A DNA stretch of 64,000 bases from Embleya sp049739465 (GCF_049739465.1 NZ_JBMHHY010000010.1:124001-188000); one strand, 5' to 3'. Shown: positions 8,161 through 16,767, counted from the stretch's first letter. Translations and numbers: made by a program. Notes: generated from the letters alone by a model not told the origin.

Positions 8161-8601
8161 TCAGCGGCGGCCGGTGGCCAGGACGACGAGGAACTGGCCG
8201 CCGCCCGCCTCGATGTCGGCGGTCACCGGCAGGCCCGGTACCAGTCGGGAGAACCGGTCCACCAACCAATCCGCCGCCTCCTGCGCGTCCTTCCTGGTCG
8301 GACAACGGCCCACCATCTCGCGGCCGCCCTTGCGCTCCAGCCTCCCGGCAACGGTGATCAGCGGCGCGGGTTCGACCACGTACAGGCGGTCCGGCCAGGC
8401 GATCACCACCTTGACCGCGCCCTTGCGACTGTTGCACCCGCGGTGCGCGAGCCGCTCGGCGACCTTGGCCTTCCGGTCGGCGGTCCGACTGTCGACGCTT
8501 GGCCCCCGCGGGTCGTTCACCGATTCGTCGGGGTCGACCGGTTCGTCGCACACCCAGCACCGCCAGCCGTCGCGCTCGGCCACATCATCAAGGAGACTCA
8601 T
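8161..8601 (-). CDS. HNH-like zinc-binding protein
   Basis: The 146-residue protein has an N-terminal CWVCDEP knuckle (residues 15-21), a DPRGPSVDS segment where HNH proteins carry their central histidine region, and RLAHRGCN (about residues 51-58). This is the CxxC ... H..CN arrangement of an HNH/McrA-type zinc finger. The first catalytic His of a standard HNH motif is not obvious, so nuclease activity is uncertain. The C-terminal half (VVIAWPDRLYVVEPAP, GGGQFLVVLATGRR) is conserved-looking but unknown. No strong ribosome site is visible. I recall similar proteins in many streptomycetes. Confidence 0.75.
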   Translation of the reverse strand: MSLLDDVAERDGWRCWVCDEPVDPDESVNDPRGPSVDSRTADRKAKVAERLAHRGCNSRKGAVKVVIAWPDRLYVVEPAPLITVAGRLERKGGREMVGRCPTRKDAQEAADWLVDRFSRLVPGLPVTADIEAGGGQFLVVLATGRR

Positions 8602-8831
8602 CCGAGCAAACTAGCCTGCCCGGCCGCCACCCCGGTGCACCAGGGCCTTGGCAAAGTCTTGGGAGCAGGCACTGACGCCCCGTCAGAGCAGTGCCCCGCC
8701 CTGCACCGGTTCGGCCGTCGGCGAAGGGCGGCGGACAGGGCGGTGATCCGGACGGGCATGGTGCGGCGGAAGTCGTGCCGCGGATCCCGAGATCGTGGTG
8801 CGCGTGGCCGGGCGCCGGAGGGCGACGACCG

Positions 8832-8865
8832 ACGGGCCGGCGGGGACGAATCCCCACCGGCCCGT
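8832..8865. terminator. Hairpin terminator of the ricin-lectin gene
   Basis: Arms 8832-8840/8857-8865 (9 bp) continue after one mismatch into gggga/tcccc with a short loop. It lies 24 bases after the stop of the minus-strand lectin gene. Confidence 0.65.
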
Positions 8866-8888
8866 GGCCTGTTCCGTCACACGTCAGA

Positions 8889-9440
8889 TCAGACGGGCAT
8901 GGTGAACCAGCGCTGGTTCCACCCGCCGTTCCACGGCCACTGCACGGCCTGGGTACCCCACGCCTCGGAACCGCCGGGCATGTCCAGGTTTATGCCACTG
9001 GTGTAGTTGTGGAGCTCCTTGCCGCCGGTGACGTTGTTGAAGTACCAGAGCTGATTGCCATCCATCTTGCAGTCCCACTGGATGAGGCCGGTGCCGGCGC
9101 TGGTGCTGCCGCCGGGCACGTCCAGGCACTTGCCGCTGTTCACGTTGACGATCTCGACGTAGCCCGTGTAGCTCCGCCGGGTGAACCAGCGCTGGTCGCT
9201 GTTGCCGTTGCACTCCCACTGGATCACGGCCGCCCCGTTGTTGCTGCTGCCACCCTGAACCCCCAGGCAAAGGGCCCCGTGCTCGCCGTCACCCCAGACC
9301 CGCTGGAACTCGAACCGCTGGTTCGCCGGCGGGGCGTCCGGGCTGGCGGTGGCGGACGCACTCGGCGCCATCGTAAGCACGCCGAAGACGGCGAGCGCGA
9401 GCGCCCCCATCAACGTCGCGGCCTTCTTGAAGATATTCAC
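8889..9440 (-). CDS. Secreted ricin-B-type beta-trefoil lectin
   Basis: The 183-residue protein starts at GTG 9440 and has a signal peptide (KKAATLMGALALAVFGVL, cleavage near SASA/TASP). The mature protein is one complete beta-trefoil: LCLGVQGG ... DQRWF, KCLDVPGG ... NQLWYF and NLDMPGG ... NQRWF, one QxW element per subdomain. Such domains bind galactose- or xylose-containing glycans and often accompany hydrolases, but here the lectin stands alone. Ribosome-site support for the start is weak (GGAAC). It is followed by a terminator. Confidence 0.88.
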   Translation of the reverse strand: MNIFKKAATLMGALALAVFGVLTMAPSASATASPDAPPANQRFEFQRVWGDGEHGALCLGVQGGSSNNGAAVIQWECNGNSDQRWFTRRSYTGYVEIVNVNSGKCLDVPGGSTSAGTGLIQWDCKMDGNQLWYFNNVTGGKELHNYTSGINLDMPGGSEAWGTQAVQWPWNGGWNQRWFTMPV

Positions 9441-9710
9441 GACTCAACGTTCCGTTCTCGAGGTGATCGTGGTTCGATACACCACGCAACCCACGAAGAA
9501 CCATCCGGGCACAGCGACGCACCCCCCTCGCCCGGCACGTCACGCCCCCGAACGCCCCCGCGCGCCGCATGGCGAAGACACGGTCGAACCCGGCGAGTTC
9601 GCAGCGCCGCCGCTCGGCGGCCCGACCCGCCCGCTCCGGCCGTGCCCAAGTCTGGATCTTAGCCGATGAGTTGATCAAGGTCCGTACGGCAAATGGCCGT
9701 TGTACGCCTG

Positions 9711-9760
9711 GCGGACTTCGGCGGACTTCGGGGGACTTCAGGGGTCTTCGGGGGTCCTCG
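9711..9760. repeat. Five imperfect 10-bp tandem units
   Basis: Units gcggacttcg, gcggacttcg, ggggacttca, ggggtcttcg and ggggtcctcg follow each other at exactly 10-base steps. The array overlaps the 3' end of the frameshifted secreted-protein gene and may have displaced its true stop. Confidence 0.8.
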
Positions 9761-10329
9761 GGGGAAACGGAGACGGAACGACCGACGCGCGCCGGCGGGG
9801 AGGGATCCACGGGCCACCACGTTCATCGCGGTGGTGGCTCCATACCGGATACCGGCCGGTCATCGACGAACTCGGCGCCCGGTACCTGCCCTTGTCGATC
9901 AGGGTCCGGTCGGCGGTGGGGCCCCAGGAGGGGTTGCTGTTCCGGGTATCGGCGAGGCAGTCGTCGGTGCGCGTGGCGATTGCTCCCCACGTACCGTCGG
10001 CCGCCTGCTTCTCGACGGTCACGGTGACCGAACAAGCGGCCCATTGCGCCGGCCGCGGACTGCGAAAGACCATGGTGGGGAAGCCGCTGATCGCGCCGTT
10101 GGAAACCCACATAACAGGTGTCGATCGTGCTCTGCGGATCGACCGCGACCGGATTCTCGCCGGTACACAGGCTCCGGTTGTTGTCGGCGGGCCCGAACGC
10201 CCGTGTCGGGGCCGCCGTTTGGAGCCACGAACCGGGTGCCGCGGCGGCGGTCGCCGGTAGGGCCGTCGCCAGGACCGGGATCGCGCCGGTCGCGGCGATG
10301 GTGAACATCCTTCGTCTTCGTACGTACAT
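9738..10329 (-). pseudogene. Frameshifted small secreted-protein gene
   Basis: From ATG 10329 the frame encodes a signal peptide (RRRRMFTIAATGAIPVLATA, cleavage near ATAAAA) and a mature start (PGSWLQTAAPTRAFGPAD, then STIDTCYV). Around 10106-10108 the coding signal jumps by one base into another frame that reads SNGAISGFPTMVF, ACSVTVTVEKQAADGTWGAI and DRTLIDKGRYRA. Removing one base from the ccc run at 10106-10108 would restore a single frame. The new frame then runs into the 10-bp repeat array, while the original frame stops at 9823. I cannot tell a true mutation from an assembly error. The family is unknown. Confidence 0.6.
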
Positions 10330-10610
10330 GATGTGCCGGTGGCGCTGTCGATGTACGACGAGTCTCCCGGTGTGATCCGCGCCGAACGAGCCCCGCGCGC
10401 GCAATCTTCCCGGCCCGCTCCGGCGAACTCGCCCAGTCGGCAGGTGGATTCCGGCCGGGTGACGATGATCACCGGCCAATCCCCGGTGTTCGGCGAGGAT
10501 TTGTCGATCGTTGATCTTGACGGGGTGACGATATTTGCCATGATCATCTCGGCGGTGTGCGGGTCACCACCACCATATGGATAAGCACGACCATTCGGAA
10601 AAGAGGACCC

Positions 10611-10979
10611 ATGCGCAAGAAGATCGCCGCCACCCTGGCGACGGGTGCCCTGACGGTGACGATGGCTGCGGGGGCTGTCGTGACCGGGGCGGGGAGCGCG
10701 TCGGCCGGATCGAACGGGCAGCAGATCGAGTTCGTGGACCTGTACGGCAAGACCCTCTCGATCCGCATCGAGGGTCGCAACCAGAACGGCGAGTGGGTCT
10801 CGGGCTGCTTCTACACGCCGAGCGACCAGACCTACATCCAGGGCTGGTGGTGGAAGGGCAACATCACCTTCACCCACTACGCCGCCACCGGCTGCCGGTT
10901 CGACTACCAGAGCCAGAAGACGGAGTACGTGGCGCCGTACCTCCCGAACACGGACTACTTCATCACCACCAACCGCTGA
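10611..10979 (+). CDS. Small secreted protein of unknown function
   Basis: The 122-residue protein has a clear signal peptide (MRKKIAATLATGALTVTMAA, cleavage near SASA-GS at about residue 33). The mature part of about 90 residues contains two cysteines (SGCFYTP, ATGCRFDY) that could form a disulphide, and aromatic segments such as YIQGWWWKGN and YVAPYLPNTDYF. I recognise no family. GAGGA lies four bases before the ATG. Upstream, ttgacg (10517-10522) and catgat (10539-10544) form a possible promoter with a 16-base spacer. The hairpin at 11105-11144 is the probable terminator. Confidence 0.75.
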   Translation: MRKKIAATLATGALTVTMAAGAVVTGAGSASAGSNGQQIEFVDLYGKTLSIRIEGRNQNGEWVSGCFYTPSDQTYIQGWWWKGNITFTHYAATGCRFDYQSQKTEYVAPYLPNTDYFITTNR

Positions 10980-11104
10980 TCCACCGCTCGGCCGCTCGCG
11001 GTTCGGCGGTTCGCCGCTCGATCGCTCGCAGTTCGACCGCGAGGCCGACGGACTGAACGGACCGACGGACGAGCACCCATAACCCATAACCCATCTCCCA
11101 TCAC

Positions 11105-11144
11105 CCGTGCCGACGACCGGCCGCAATGCCGGTCGTCGGCACGG
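11105..11144. terminator. 17-bp-stem bidirectional terminator
   Basis: Perfect arms 11105-11121 and 11128-11144 with a six-base loop. It lies between the plus-strand small secreted-protein gene and the decayed minus-strand secreted gene, so it could serve both. Confidence 0.75.
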
Positions 11145-11159
11145 CTGTTCCGGCCGGCC

Positions 11160-11644
11160 CTCGCCGGACGTGCCCGGATCGCACTCGGGCCGGGAACCCT
11201 GCGTGCCGAGTTCGACCCACGGTGGACGGATCGGGAAGGCGCACAGGGTGACGTCCGACGGGCATCCACGTCGTACCGTCGCCGCGTGCAACGAACCCAC
11301 GCCCGGCTGCGCGCGCATCCGCGGTGGGCCGACCCGGTCTGCACGATCCCGGTGTTCGGAGCCAGGCCTCCTGCAGATCTTCCACGCCGAGTACGACCCG
11401 GTGAAGGCGCCGTAGTCGTACGCGATCGGGCCGGCCCCGAGCCTCGGCACGGCGTTGTACCGGGTCCGGGCCCGGCAGGCGACGATTCCGGTGATCGGGG
11501 CCGACCCGGCCCAGCCCGGTTGTCCGTCGAAGGCACCATCACCCCGGCCGACTTCGCGATGCCGGCGATCGTGTACACGGCCGCCGAGTCCGGTCCGCAG
11601 TGACGCTCCCGGGCCGCGCTCGCGTCCACCGCACTCGCGTCCAT
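11160..11644 (-). pseudogene. Decayed secreted-protein gene
   Basis: Two minus-strand frames in succession look coding. The first reads ASAARERHCGPDSAAVYT and IAGIAKSAGVMVPST. Near 11530 the signal shifts to another frame with GIVACRARTRYNAVPRLG, PIAYDYGAFTGSYSAWKIC and DVTLCAFPIRPPW. Codon third positions are nearly all G/C in the preferred frame of each part. A frameshift and the loss of a clear start mark it as a remnant. The cysteine-containing, Tyr-rich content is like other small secreted proteins in this window. I recognise no family. Confidence 0.45.
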
Positions 11645-11829
11645 CGCGCTCGCACCGGCGATCCTGCCGGCCCGCTTCCCGCGCTCCGAGGACGGGTCCC
11701 CCCGGGACGGACGGCCTCTTCCCGACCGGCTTCGTCCCGGTGTTGCTCGCCATTTCGTGGGCGCCGGGCGATTCGATGCGCGCCCGACGTGCGTTCCACG
11801 CCGAGCCGATCGACCGGGCCGCCCGCCCG

Positions 11830-12033
11830 GAGATCGAGCGCGACCAGCGGGCCCGGCTCGCCGCGGGCGGCCGAACGGGCCCTATTCGCCCGCGAGTTGT
11901 ACGACGTGCTCGCGTCGCACACAACGTCTCGGTGATGGTGGTCCGGGCCGACGGCGCCGCCTACGCGATCGACGTCGCGCCCGACTCGGCCGGCGAGGCC
12001 CCGGGCCTGGCCATTCGCACCCTACGCTCGGTG
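11830..12033 (+). pseudogene. Histidine-kinase dimerisation-domain remnant
   Basis: Read across three frames, the sequence gives EIERDQRARLAA, AAERALFARELYDVLA and AHNVSVMVVRADGAAYAI. This is the HisKA_3 H-box and following helix of actinobacterial NarL-partner kinases. Two frameshifts (about 11866 and 11918) break it. The phosphoacceptor histidine of the usual ELHDV is tyrosine here (tac). The ATPase domain and the sensor part are absent. No response-regulator gene is nearby. Confidence 0.6.
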
Positions 12034-12153
12034 ATCATGCGGGCGCCGTGGACGGCTGCGGCTCCCGTACGGTCACCGCCACACGGTCGGCGTCGTCCGA
12101 GATCGTGTCGATGCCGCAACCAGCGGTCTCGTGGTCCCGGCGATCGAATTCGC

Positions 12154-13167
12154 TTATATCTGTGCCGCCTTGACGATCATCTTCCCGATGTTGCCGCCGC
12201 GCAGCATGGAGACGAACGCCTCCACGATCCGTTCGAAGCCCACGACGATCGTCTCGTCCGACGCGAGGCGCCCCTCGCGCAGGTGAGGTGCCGCGAACGC
12301 GTACAACTCGTCCTGTACGTCGTTGTGGTCGCGGACCAGGAATCCCTCCATACGCAGGCTCTTCTCCACGAAGTCCGCGTGGTCGACGTCGACGGGTGTG
12401 GTGCCCGGCCGGTTGTACTGGCTGATCGTGCCGACCCGGACGATGCGGCCACGTTCGCGCAGCGCGCCGACCGCAGCCGCGAGGTGGTCGCCGCCGACGT
12501 TGTCGACGAATACGTCGACGCCGTCCGGGGCGGCCCGCGCGAGAAGGTCGGCAACCGGGCCCTCCCGGTAGTCGAAGACCTTGTCGTAGCCGACCTGTTC
12601 GGTCAGGTATGTCGCCTTGGCCGCCGATCCCGTGCTGCCCACCAGCAACCCGGCGCCCATCAGGCGGGCGAAACGGCCGACGGCGGTGCCTACGCCGCCC
12701 GCCGCGCCGGAGACGAACACGTCGTCGCCCTCGCGCAGCGAGGCGATACGGGTCAGGGCGACGTACGCGGTCAGCCCCGTCCCGCCGAGCAGGCCCAGAT
12801 GCGCGGACAGGGGAACGCCCGGCAGGTCCGGCAGCACTCGCGCCTCGTCGGCGCCGACCACCGCGTGTGTACGCCAGCCTCGGCGATGGAAGACCACAGC
12901 GCCCTCGAGGAGTCCCGGATCGCGGGAGGCGACGACTCGGCCCAGCGTACGGCCCTCCAGCGGGGCGTTCAGGGCGAACTCGCCGTCCATCATCTCGCGG
13001 TGGTACGGGTCGACCGACCAGTACAGGTTCTCGACCAACGCCGTGCCTGGAACCGGCTCGGGGAGCGGCGTCTCCACGAACCGGAAGTGTCCGATCGTGG
13101 GGAAATCGGCAGGGCGGGCGATCTGGTGGACGGTGACCGCCGTGGTGTTCGGCAGGAGCGAGTTCAT
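12154..13167 (-). CDS. NADP-dependent medium-chain oxidoreductase (PTGR/LTB4DH type)
   Basis: The 337-residue protein belongs to the zinc-free MDR group that reduces the double bond of enones and 2-alkenals. Visible features are a GroES-like N-terminal half (ENLYWSVDPYHREMM), the cofactor motif SGAAGGVGTAVGRFARLMGA near residue 150, VFDYREG, FVDNVGG and the C-terminal GGNIGKMIVK. I start at ATG 13167, because the frame upstream to 13218 overlaps the operator region; the ribosome site is weak. It is divergent from a LysR regulator 101 bp away, so the regulator probably controls it. Confidence 0.88.
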   Translation of the reverse strand: MNSLLPNTTAVTVHQIARPADFPTIGHFRFVETPLPEPVPGTALVENLYWSVDPYHREMMDGEFALNAPLEGRTLGRVVASRDPGLLEGAVVFHRRGWRTHAVVGADEARVLPDLPGVPLSAHLGLLGGTGLTAYVALTRIASLREGDDVFVSGAAGGVGTAVGRFARLMGAGLLVGSTGSAAKATYLTEQVGYDKVFDYREGPVADLLARAAPDGVDVFVDNVGGDHLAAAVGALRERGRIVRVGTISQYNRPGTTPVDVDHADFVEKSLRMEGFLVRDHNDVQDELYAFAAPHLREGRLASDETIVVGFERIVEAFVSMLRGGNIGKMIVKAAQI

Positions 13168-13207
13168 GGGACGAAACCTAGGCAGGAATGCCCGGGTCGG
13201 GCAGAGG

Positions 13208-13250
13208 GTTGCGCTCATGACGGACCCTTATCCATGAGTTGCACTCATAA
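13208..13250. promoter_or_regulatory. Repeated LysR-type binding sites
   Basis: The 13-base element gttgc(g/a)ctcat(g/a)a occurs twice in direct orientation (13208-13220 and 13238-13250), 30 bp apart. The second copy is part of the inverted repeat atgagt-tgc-actcat (13234-13248). This fits a LysR dimer-of-dimers site between the divergent regulator and oxidoreductase genes. Confidence 0.6.
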
Positions 13251-13268
13251 CAGCAGGTGGGAGCCCTG

Positions 13269-14198
13269 ATGACGACCCTCGCCGACCTTTCCCCACAAGA
13301 GCTTCGGATCCTCGTCGCCGCGGCCGGTTCGGGAAGTTTCTCGGCGGCCGGCGCGACGCTCGGCACCACACAATCGGCCGTCTCACACGCCGTGCGCGGC
13401 ATTGAACGTAAGGTCGGCGCCGTCCTGTTCGAACGAGGTCGAACCGGCGCCCGGCCCACCGCAGCCGGAACGACGGCCGCAGCCCACGCGCGACGGGTGC
13501 TGCGGATGCTGGACGTCCTGGTCGCCGACGCCCGCGCGGCAGGCCGGGGGACCGGCGCCGACGAAGGCACCACCGCCGGCGGACCGTTGCACATCGCCGC
13601 GTTTCGCAGCGCCGCCCTGCACCTGCTGCCACCTGTGCTGGAACGGCTCGCCGCCCGGCACCCGGGCATCGAACCACGGGTGCGCATCGTGCGCGAAGTC
13701 GGCCCGGGCACCGCCGGAGAGGTGGCCGCAGGACGCGCGGACGTGGGCATCGCCACCCTGGGAACCGCGACACCGACACCGCCGGGACTGGTCGCAGGCA
13801 TCCTGCTCGAGGAGCCCTACGCCCTGGTACACCCCGCCGGACATCCCGACCCCCGCGCACTGCCGCTGGTCGACTGGACCGAGAACTGCTCCTCGTACAC
13901 GCGCGAGTGGTGGGCGATCCAGGACTGGATCACCCAGGCCACGGTCGAGGCGAACGACGACGGAGCCGTCCTGGCCATGGTGGCCCGCGGTCTCGGCATG
14001 GCGATCATGCCCGCGCTCTCACTCACCGGAGCACCACTCCCGGTGCAGATCACCGACCTCGGCCCCGGACGCCCCACCCGCTCCGTGGGCTACGTCACCA
14101 CACCCGAACTCGCGGCCTCCGCCGCCGTCCGCGCACTCGTCCGCGAACTCCGCCACACCCACACCGAAGGGCCCAGCCCGCTCCGAACAGGGTCCTGA
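13269..14198 (+). CDS. LysR-family transcriptional regulator
   Basis: The 309-residue protein has the N-terminal LysR helix-turn-helix (ELRILVAAAGSGSFSAAG, then TTQSAVSHAVRGIERKVG and LFERGRTGARPT, residues 8-70) and a C-terminal periplasmic-binding-like effector domain (PLHIAAFRSAALHLLPPVL, VAAGRADVGIATLG, GLGMAIMPALSL). It starts at ATG 13269 with GGTGGGAG six bases upstream; an in-frame GTG at 13257 would overlap that site. It is divergent from the MDR oxidoreductase and probably autoregulated through the repeated sites at 13208-13250. Confidence 0.88.
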   Translation: MTTLADLSPQELRILVAAAGSGSFSAAGATLGTTQSAVSHAVRGIERKVGAVLFERGRTGARPTAAGTTAAAHARRVLRMLDVLVADARAAGRGTGADEGTTAGGPLHIAAFRSAALHLLPPVLERLAARHPGIEPRVRIVREVGPGTAGEVAAGRADVGIATLGTATPTPPGLVAGILLEEPYALVHPAGHPDPRALPLVDWTENCSSYTREWWAIQDWITQATVEANDDGAVLAMVARGLGMAIMPALSLTGAPLPVQITDLGPGRPTRSVGYVTTPELAASAAVRALVRELRHTHTEGPSPLRTGS

Positions 14199-14375
14199 GC
14201 GTCGCTCCGGCCGAAGCCACTCGGTGCACTCCCGGCAAAGCACCCGAACAGCGACATCGTGCACACGATCCGGCACGCCGTCGACACCGGATGCAAGCCG
14301 CGCGCTCCCGGGCAACCTCCGCGCCGACGCACGGTCCGTGTCGGCGGACGTCTGTGCTGGATGCCGGCCGCCGAG

Positions 14376-14471
14376 CCGCCGGTCGAGCTCTGGGAGGGTG
14401 GCACGGAGTCCCCCTGGTCCGGTCCGGCAGGCGGCATGTGGTTCCACCACATCGGCGACTACGTCGACGAT
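14376..14471 (+). pseudogene. VOC/glyoxalase-like fragment
   Basis: Thirty-two codons read PPVELWEGG, SPWSGPAGG and FHHIGDYVDD. This order is typical of the C-terminal metal-binding segment of glyoxalase/bleomycin-resistance (VOC) proteins (ELxEGxPGTPW ... HHIGYWVDD). Nothing else of the gene remains. Confidence 0.45.
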
Positions 14472-14494
14472 CCGGAACCCGGTACGCCGGCTAC

Positions 14495-14611
14495 GAGTTC
14501 GAGCTCCACGGCGAGACCGTCGCCGAGGGCACCCAACTGTTGCTCGGGATCGCGTCGGCCAATCGAGACGAACGCCGGTTCGCCGACCCGGACACGTTCG
14601 ACATCCGACGT
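14495..14611 (+). pseudogene. Cytochrome P450 fragment
   Basis: Thirty-nine codons read FELHGETVAEGTQLLLGIAS, ANRDERRF and ADPDTFDIRR. This is the P450 segment between the K-helix and the meander (ELHGxxIPAGTxV ... ANRDExxFxDPDxFDxxR). The ExxR motif before it and the haem-binding Cys after it are both missing. Confidence 0.65.
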
Positions 14612-14626
14612 GCCGGCAATCACGTT

Positions 14627-14845
14627 GCCCCGGATGTGCGCGAGGACGAGCGCGTGCCGCCCGTCGATGGTGCGCAGGGTCGGCGCTCCCGTCGTCCAGT
14701 AGGAGGTCACGCCGTCGACGTCGGGTTCGGCGGCGAGGCGGTCGGTCAACTCCCCGGCCTGGGTGGCGACTTGGGACGGGTAGAGGGGTTGGTTGGCGCC
14801 GACGAGCAGGTGGCCGCCGACGCCTTGGCCGAGCAGGCCGGCGCC
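14627..14845 (-). pseudogene. MMPL-family transporter fragment
   Basis: The minus strand reads AGELTDRLAAEPDVDGVTSY, then WTTGAPTLRTIDGRHALVLA. This resembles the extracellular loop after the first membrane helix of actinobacterial MMPL lipid/drug exporters. The transmembrane parts are gone. Confidence 0.55.
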
Positions 14846-14888
14846 GATCGGCATGGACGCTCGCCGATCAGACGCCGGCCACCCTGGG

Positions 14889-15225
14889 GTCAAGACCAAG
14901 CACGTGCATGTGTTGGAGAGCCTGTTGGCCTACGATTCGCTGTCCCAACAGGACGTCAGTCGAGTGTTCGGGATCGATCCCAACGTTCTCGTGGGCCTGC
15001 TCGACGACCTCGAGGCGCTGGGGTGCGCCGAGTGCCGGTGCAATCCGCACGACCGGCGGCGGCACGTCTTCCACGTCAGCCCGCCGGTTTCGCGTTGGTT
15101 GCGGAGAGCACCCGACTGCTGACCCGAGGCCCGAGGACGCGTTCTTCGCCACGATCTCGGCCGAGGAACGACGGGGCGCGCACGATGCCGCGGGCCGGCT
15201 GCTTGCCGCGCATCGGCCCGGGTGA
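14889..15225 (+). pseudogene. MarR-family regulator pseudogene
   Basis: The first frame reads HVHVLESLLAYDSLSQQDVS, VFGIDPNVLVGLLDDLEALG and NPHDRRRHVFHVSP, a nearly complete MarR winged helix. Around 15080 it shifts to PAGFALVAESTRLL and around 15118 to DAFFATISAEERRGAHDAAG, ending at 15225. The three pieces join into one normal MarR C-terminus if two short indels are repaired. The N-terminus is also lost, at the junction with the MMPL fragment. Confidence 0.65.
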
Positions 15226-15333
15226 TCCGAGGACAAGCCCGGTTCGGAGTGCTGAGTTCGGAAGAACGGCAAGGGCCTGGTCCGTCGACGGTGATCGACT
15301 GGCCCGGACCATTGGCTACTGCCGTACTACGTA

Positions 15334-15705
15334 CTACGTACTGCCTGGTGACGCCGGGATCAGAGGTTGACGCCATGCGCGCGCAGGTAGCTGACGGGGT
15401 CGATGCGGCTGCCGTAGTTCGGAGTAGTGCGGATCTCGAAGTGCCCGGGCGACGTCGGTGTGCACATCCTTGGGGACGGCGCACCAGGCGGGCATCCGCA
15501 TCGCCCAGGCCTCGGCGGCGGCAAGCGTCCGCCCACCGGTGGCGATCAGGCGCACGACCGCAAGCGCAGGATCCGACTGCGCCGGTTCCCGTGCCGCCAA
15601 AAGGATCTCGTGACGTGCGCCGTTGCAGGGGATGTGTCGCGCGTCGCGGCTCGGACGGTGGGCAAGTGTGCGATCCCGGCCGACCAACCCGGTGCACATC
15701 ATGCG
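15334..15705 (-). pseudogene. Possible gene remnant of unknown family
   Basis: One minus-strand frame reads PALAVVRLIATGGRTLAAAE, MPAWCAVPKDVHTDVARALR and DPHYSELRQPHRPRQLPA with GC-biased third positions. It looks like real protein, but I do not recognise the family and no ribosome site is visible. The rest of 15226-15996 contains a short tac-repeat (15324-15342) and nothing else I can name. Confidence 0.35.
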
Positions 15706-15996
15706 CGGAATTCGATGCTTCCTCAGGAAATCGTGCGCGTCCGAATGCGGACCCACACTCGCCCGGACCGGCATCGGGGACGCACCGCGCCCACCGCTCC
15801 CCGGCGAGTCGGTCGAGCGAACGCGGGCGGGAACCGACGCGGCAGCCACGGCGGCCGTGCCGGCCGGGCGCGCACCGCCGGTCGCGTCCGCGCCACCGAC
15901 GGCACGGCGCACGGTTGGGGCCGTTGCGGCCTAGCGTCCCGGATCGCTTTCGACGGAGCCGGCCCATCACGCGCGGTGGTTGCGTACGGTCGTGCC

Positions 15997-16482
15997 ATGG
16001 ATGCCTTCACCCCCGGCTGGATCAAGGACCCCGATCCGGTCGACGAGGAACTGTGGGACCTGGACGACGACTTGGGCACCGCGGCGTTCGGTGGGACGTT
16101 GCGCTCGTGGAGCACGAGGTTGATCCCGCACGGCCCCCGGGGCCCGCACGCCTGCGCGATGGTCCCGGCCGCCGCGGCCGCGCTCCTGGAAGGGACGGGC
16201 GCCGCCGCGCGGGGCGTCCGCTACGGGGCTTTGGCCGCCGCCGAAGAACTGCGCGGGGACGGCGACCGGGTCGCCCTGGCCCAGGGCAACCTCGAGAACG
16301 CCGGCGGGGACCGGGAGCAGGAACTCGCCGCCCGCACCGCACTTCGCCACCGCCTGCGCATGCTCGCCGAACACGCCTCCTGGCTCGCCGCCCTCGCCGC
16401 GCGCGTTCCGGATCGGATCGCCGAATCAACCGGGGCGTTCGCACCGATCGCAACGTCGGGAACGACAACTCGGACACGTTGA
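15997..16482 (+). CDS. Hypothetical protein with altered 3' end
   Basis: The 161-residue frame starts MDAFTPGWIKDPDPVDEELW and is rich in Ala, Arg and Glu, with long amphipathic helices (AAAAALLEGTGAAARGV, AEELRGDGDRVALAQGN, RHRLRMLAEHASWLAALAAR). There is no signal peptide or known motif. The last 25 or so codons overlap, in antisense, a clear AraC-gene fragment (16406-16636), so the original C-terminus was probably replaced by a recombination event near 16400. Whether it is still expressed is unknown. Confidence 0.5.
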   Translation: MDAFTPGWIKDPDPVDEELWDLDDDLGTAAFGGTLRSWSTRLIPHGPRGPHACAMVPAAAAALLEGTGAAARGVRYGALAAAEELRGDGDRVALAQGNLENAGGDREQELAARTALRHRLRMLAEHASWLAALAARVPDRIAESTGAFAPIATSGTTTRTR

Positions 16483-16636
16483 CCCGCCCGAGCTCCACCG
16501 TGGCAGCCGATGCCCGGAAGTCACCCCGATGCTCGCTGACGATGTGCGTGGGCATGAGATCGCGCGCCACCAGTTCACACCACCAGTCGAACCGCTCCGC
16601 CCTCGGCACGTCCGTCGTCCGCACCACGACCCCCAC
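16406..16636 (-). pseudogene. 5' fragment of an AraC-type regulator gene
   Basis: Seventy-seven codons from an ATG at 16636 read VVVRTTDVPRAERFDWWCEL, MPTHIVSEHRGDFRAS and LGRVNVSELSFPTLRSVRTP. This is the usual N-terminus of the AraC/XylS group with an AraC-binding-like domain. The frame then enters sequence antisense to the hypothetical gene ending at 16482. The helix-turn-helix domain is missing, so the product cannot bind DNA normally. Confidence 0.65.
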
Positions 16637-16767
16637 CGCGCAGCCCCCTGCTCGCTCCTACACATGATGTCAACTCCCCTGCGCTCCACGTCGATGACAC
16701 CGTCGGCCGGTCGGCGGGACGCTGCTCCCGGAGGCTCTGAAGCCTCGGAGAACGAAGGAGCATCATC

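Noticed and set aside
9738..11924. Minus-strand frame of 728 codons as one gene
   Set aside because: Only short parts look coding, and they belong to two different decayed secreted-protein genes separated by a terminator and a plus-strand gene.
12040..12150. Minus-strand coding-like segment (HETAGCGIDTISDDADR)
   Set aside because: The codon bias is good, but the segment is under 40 codons, has no start and matches no family I know.
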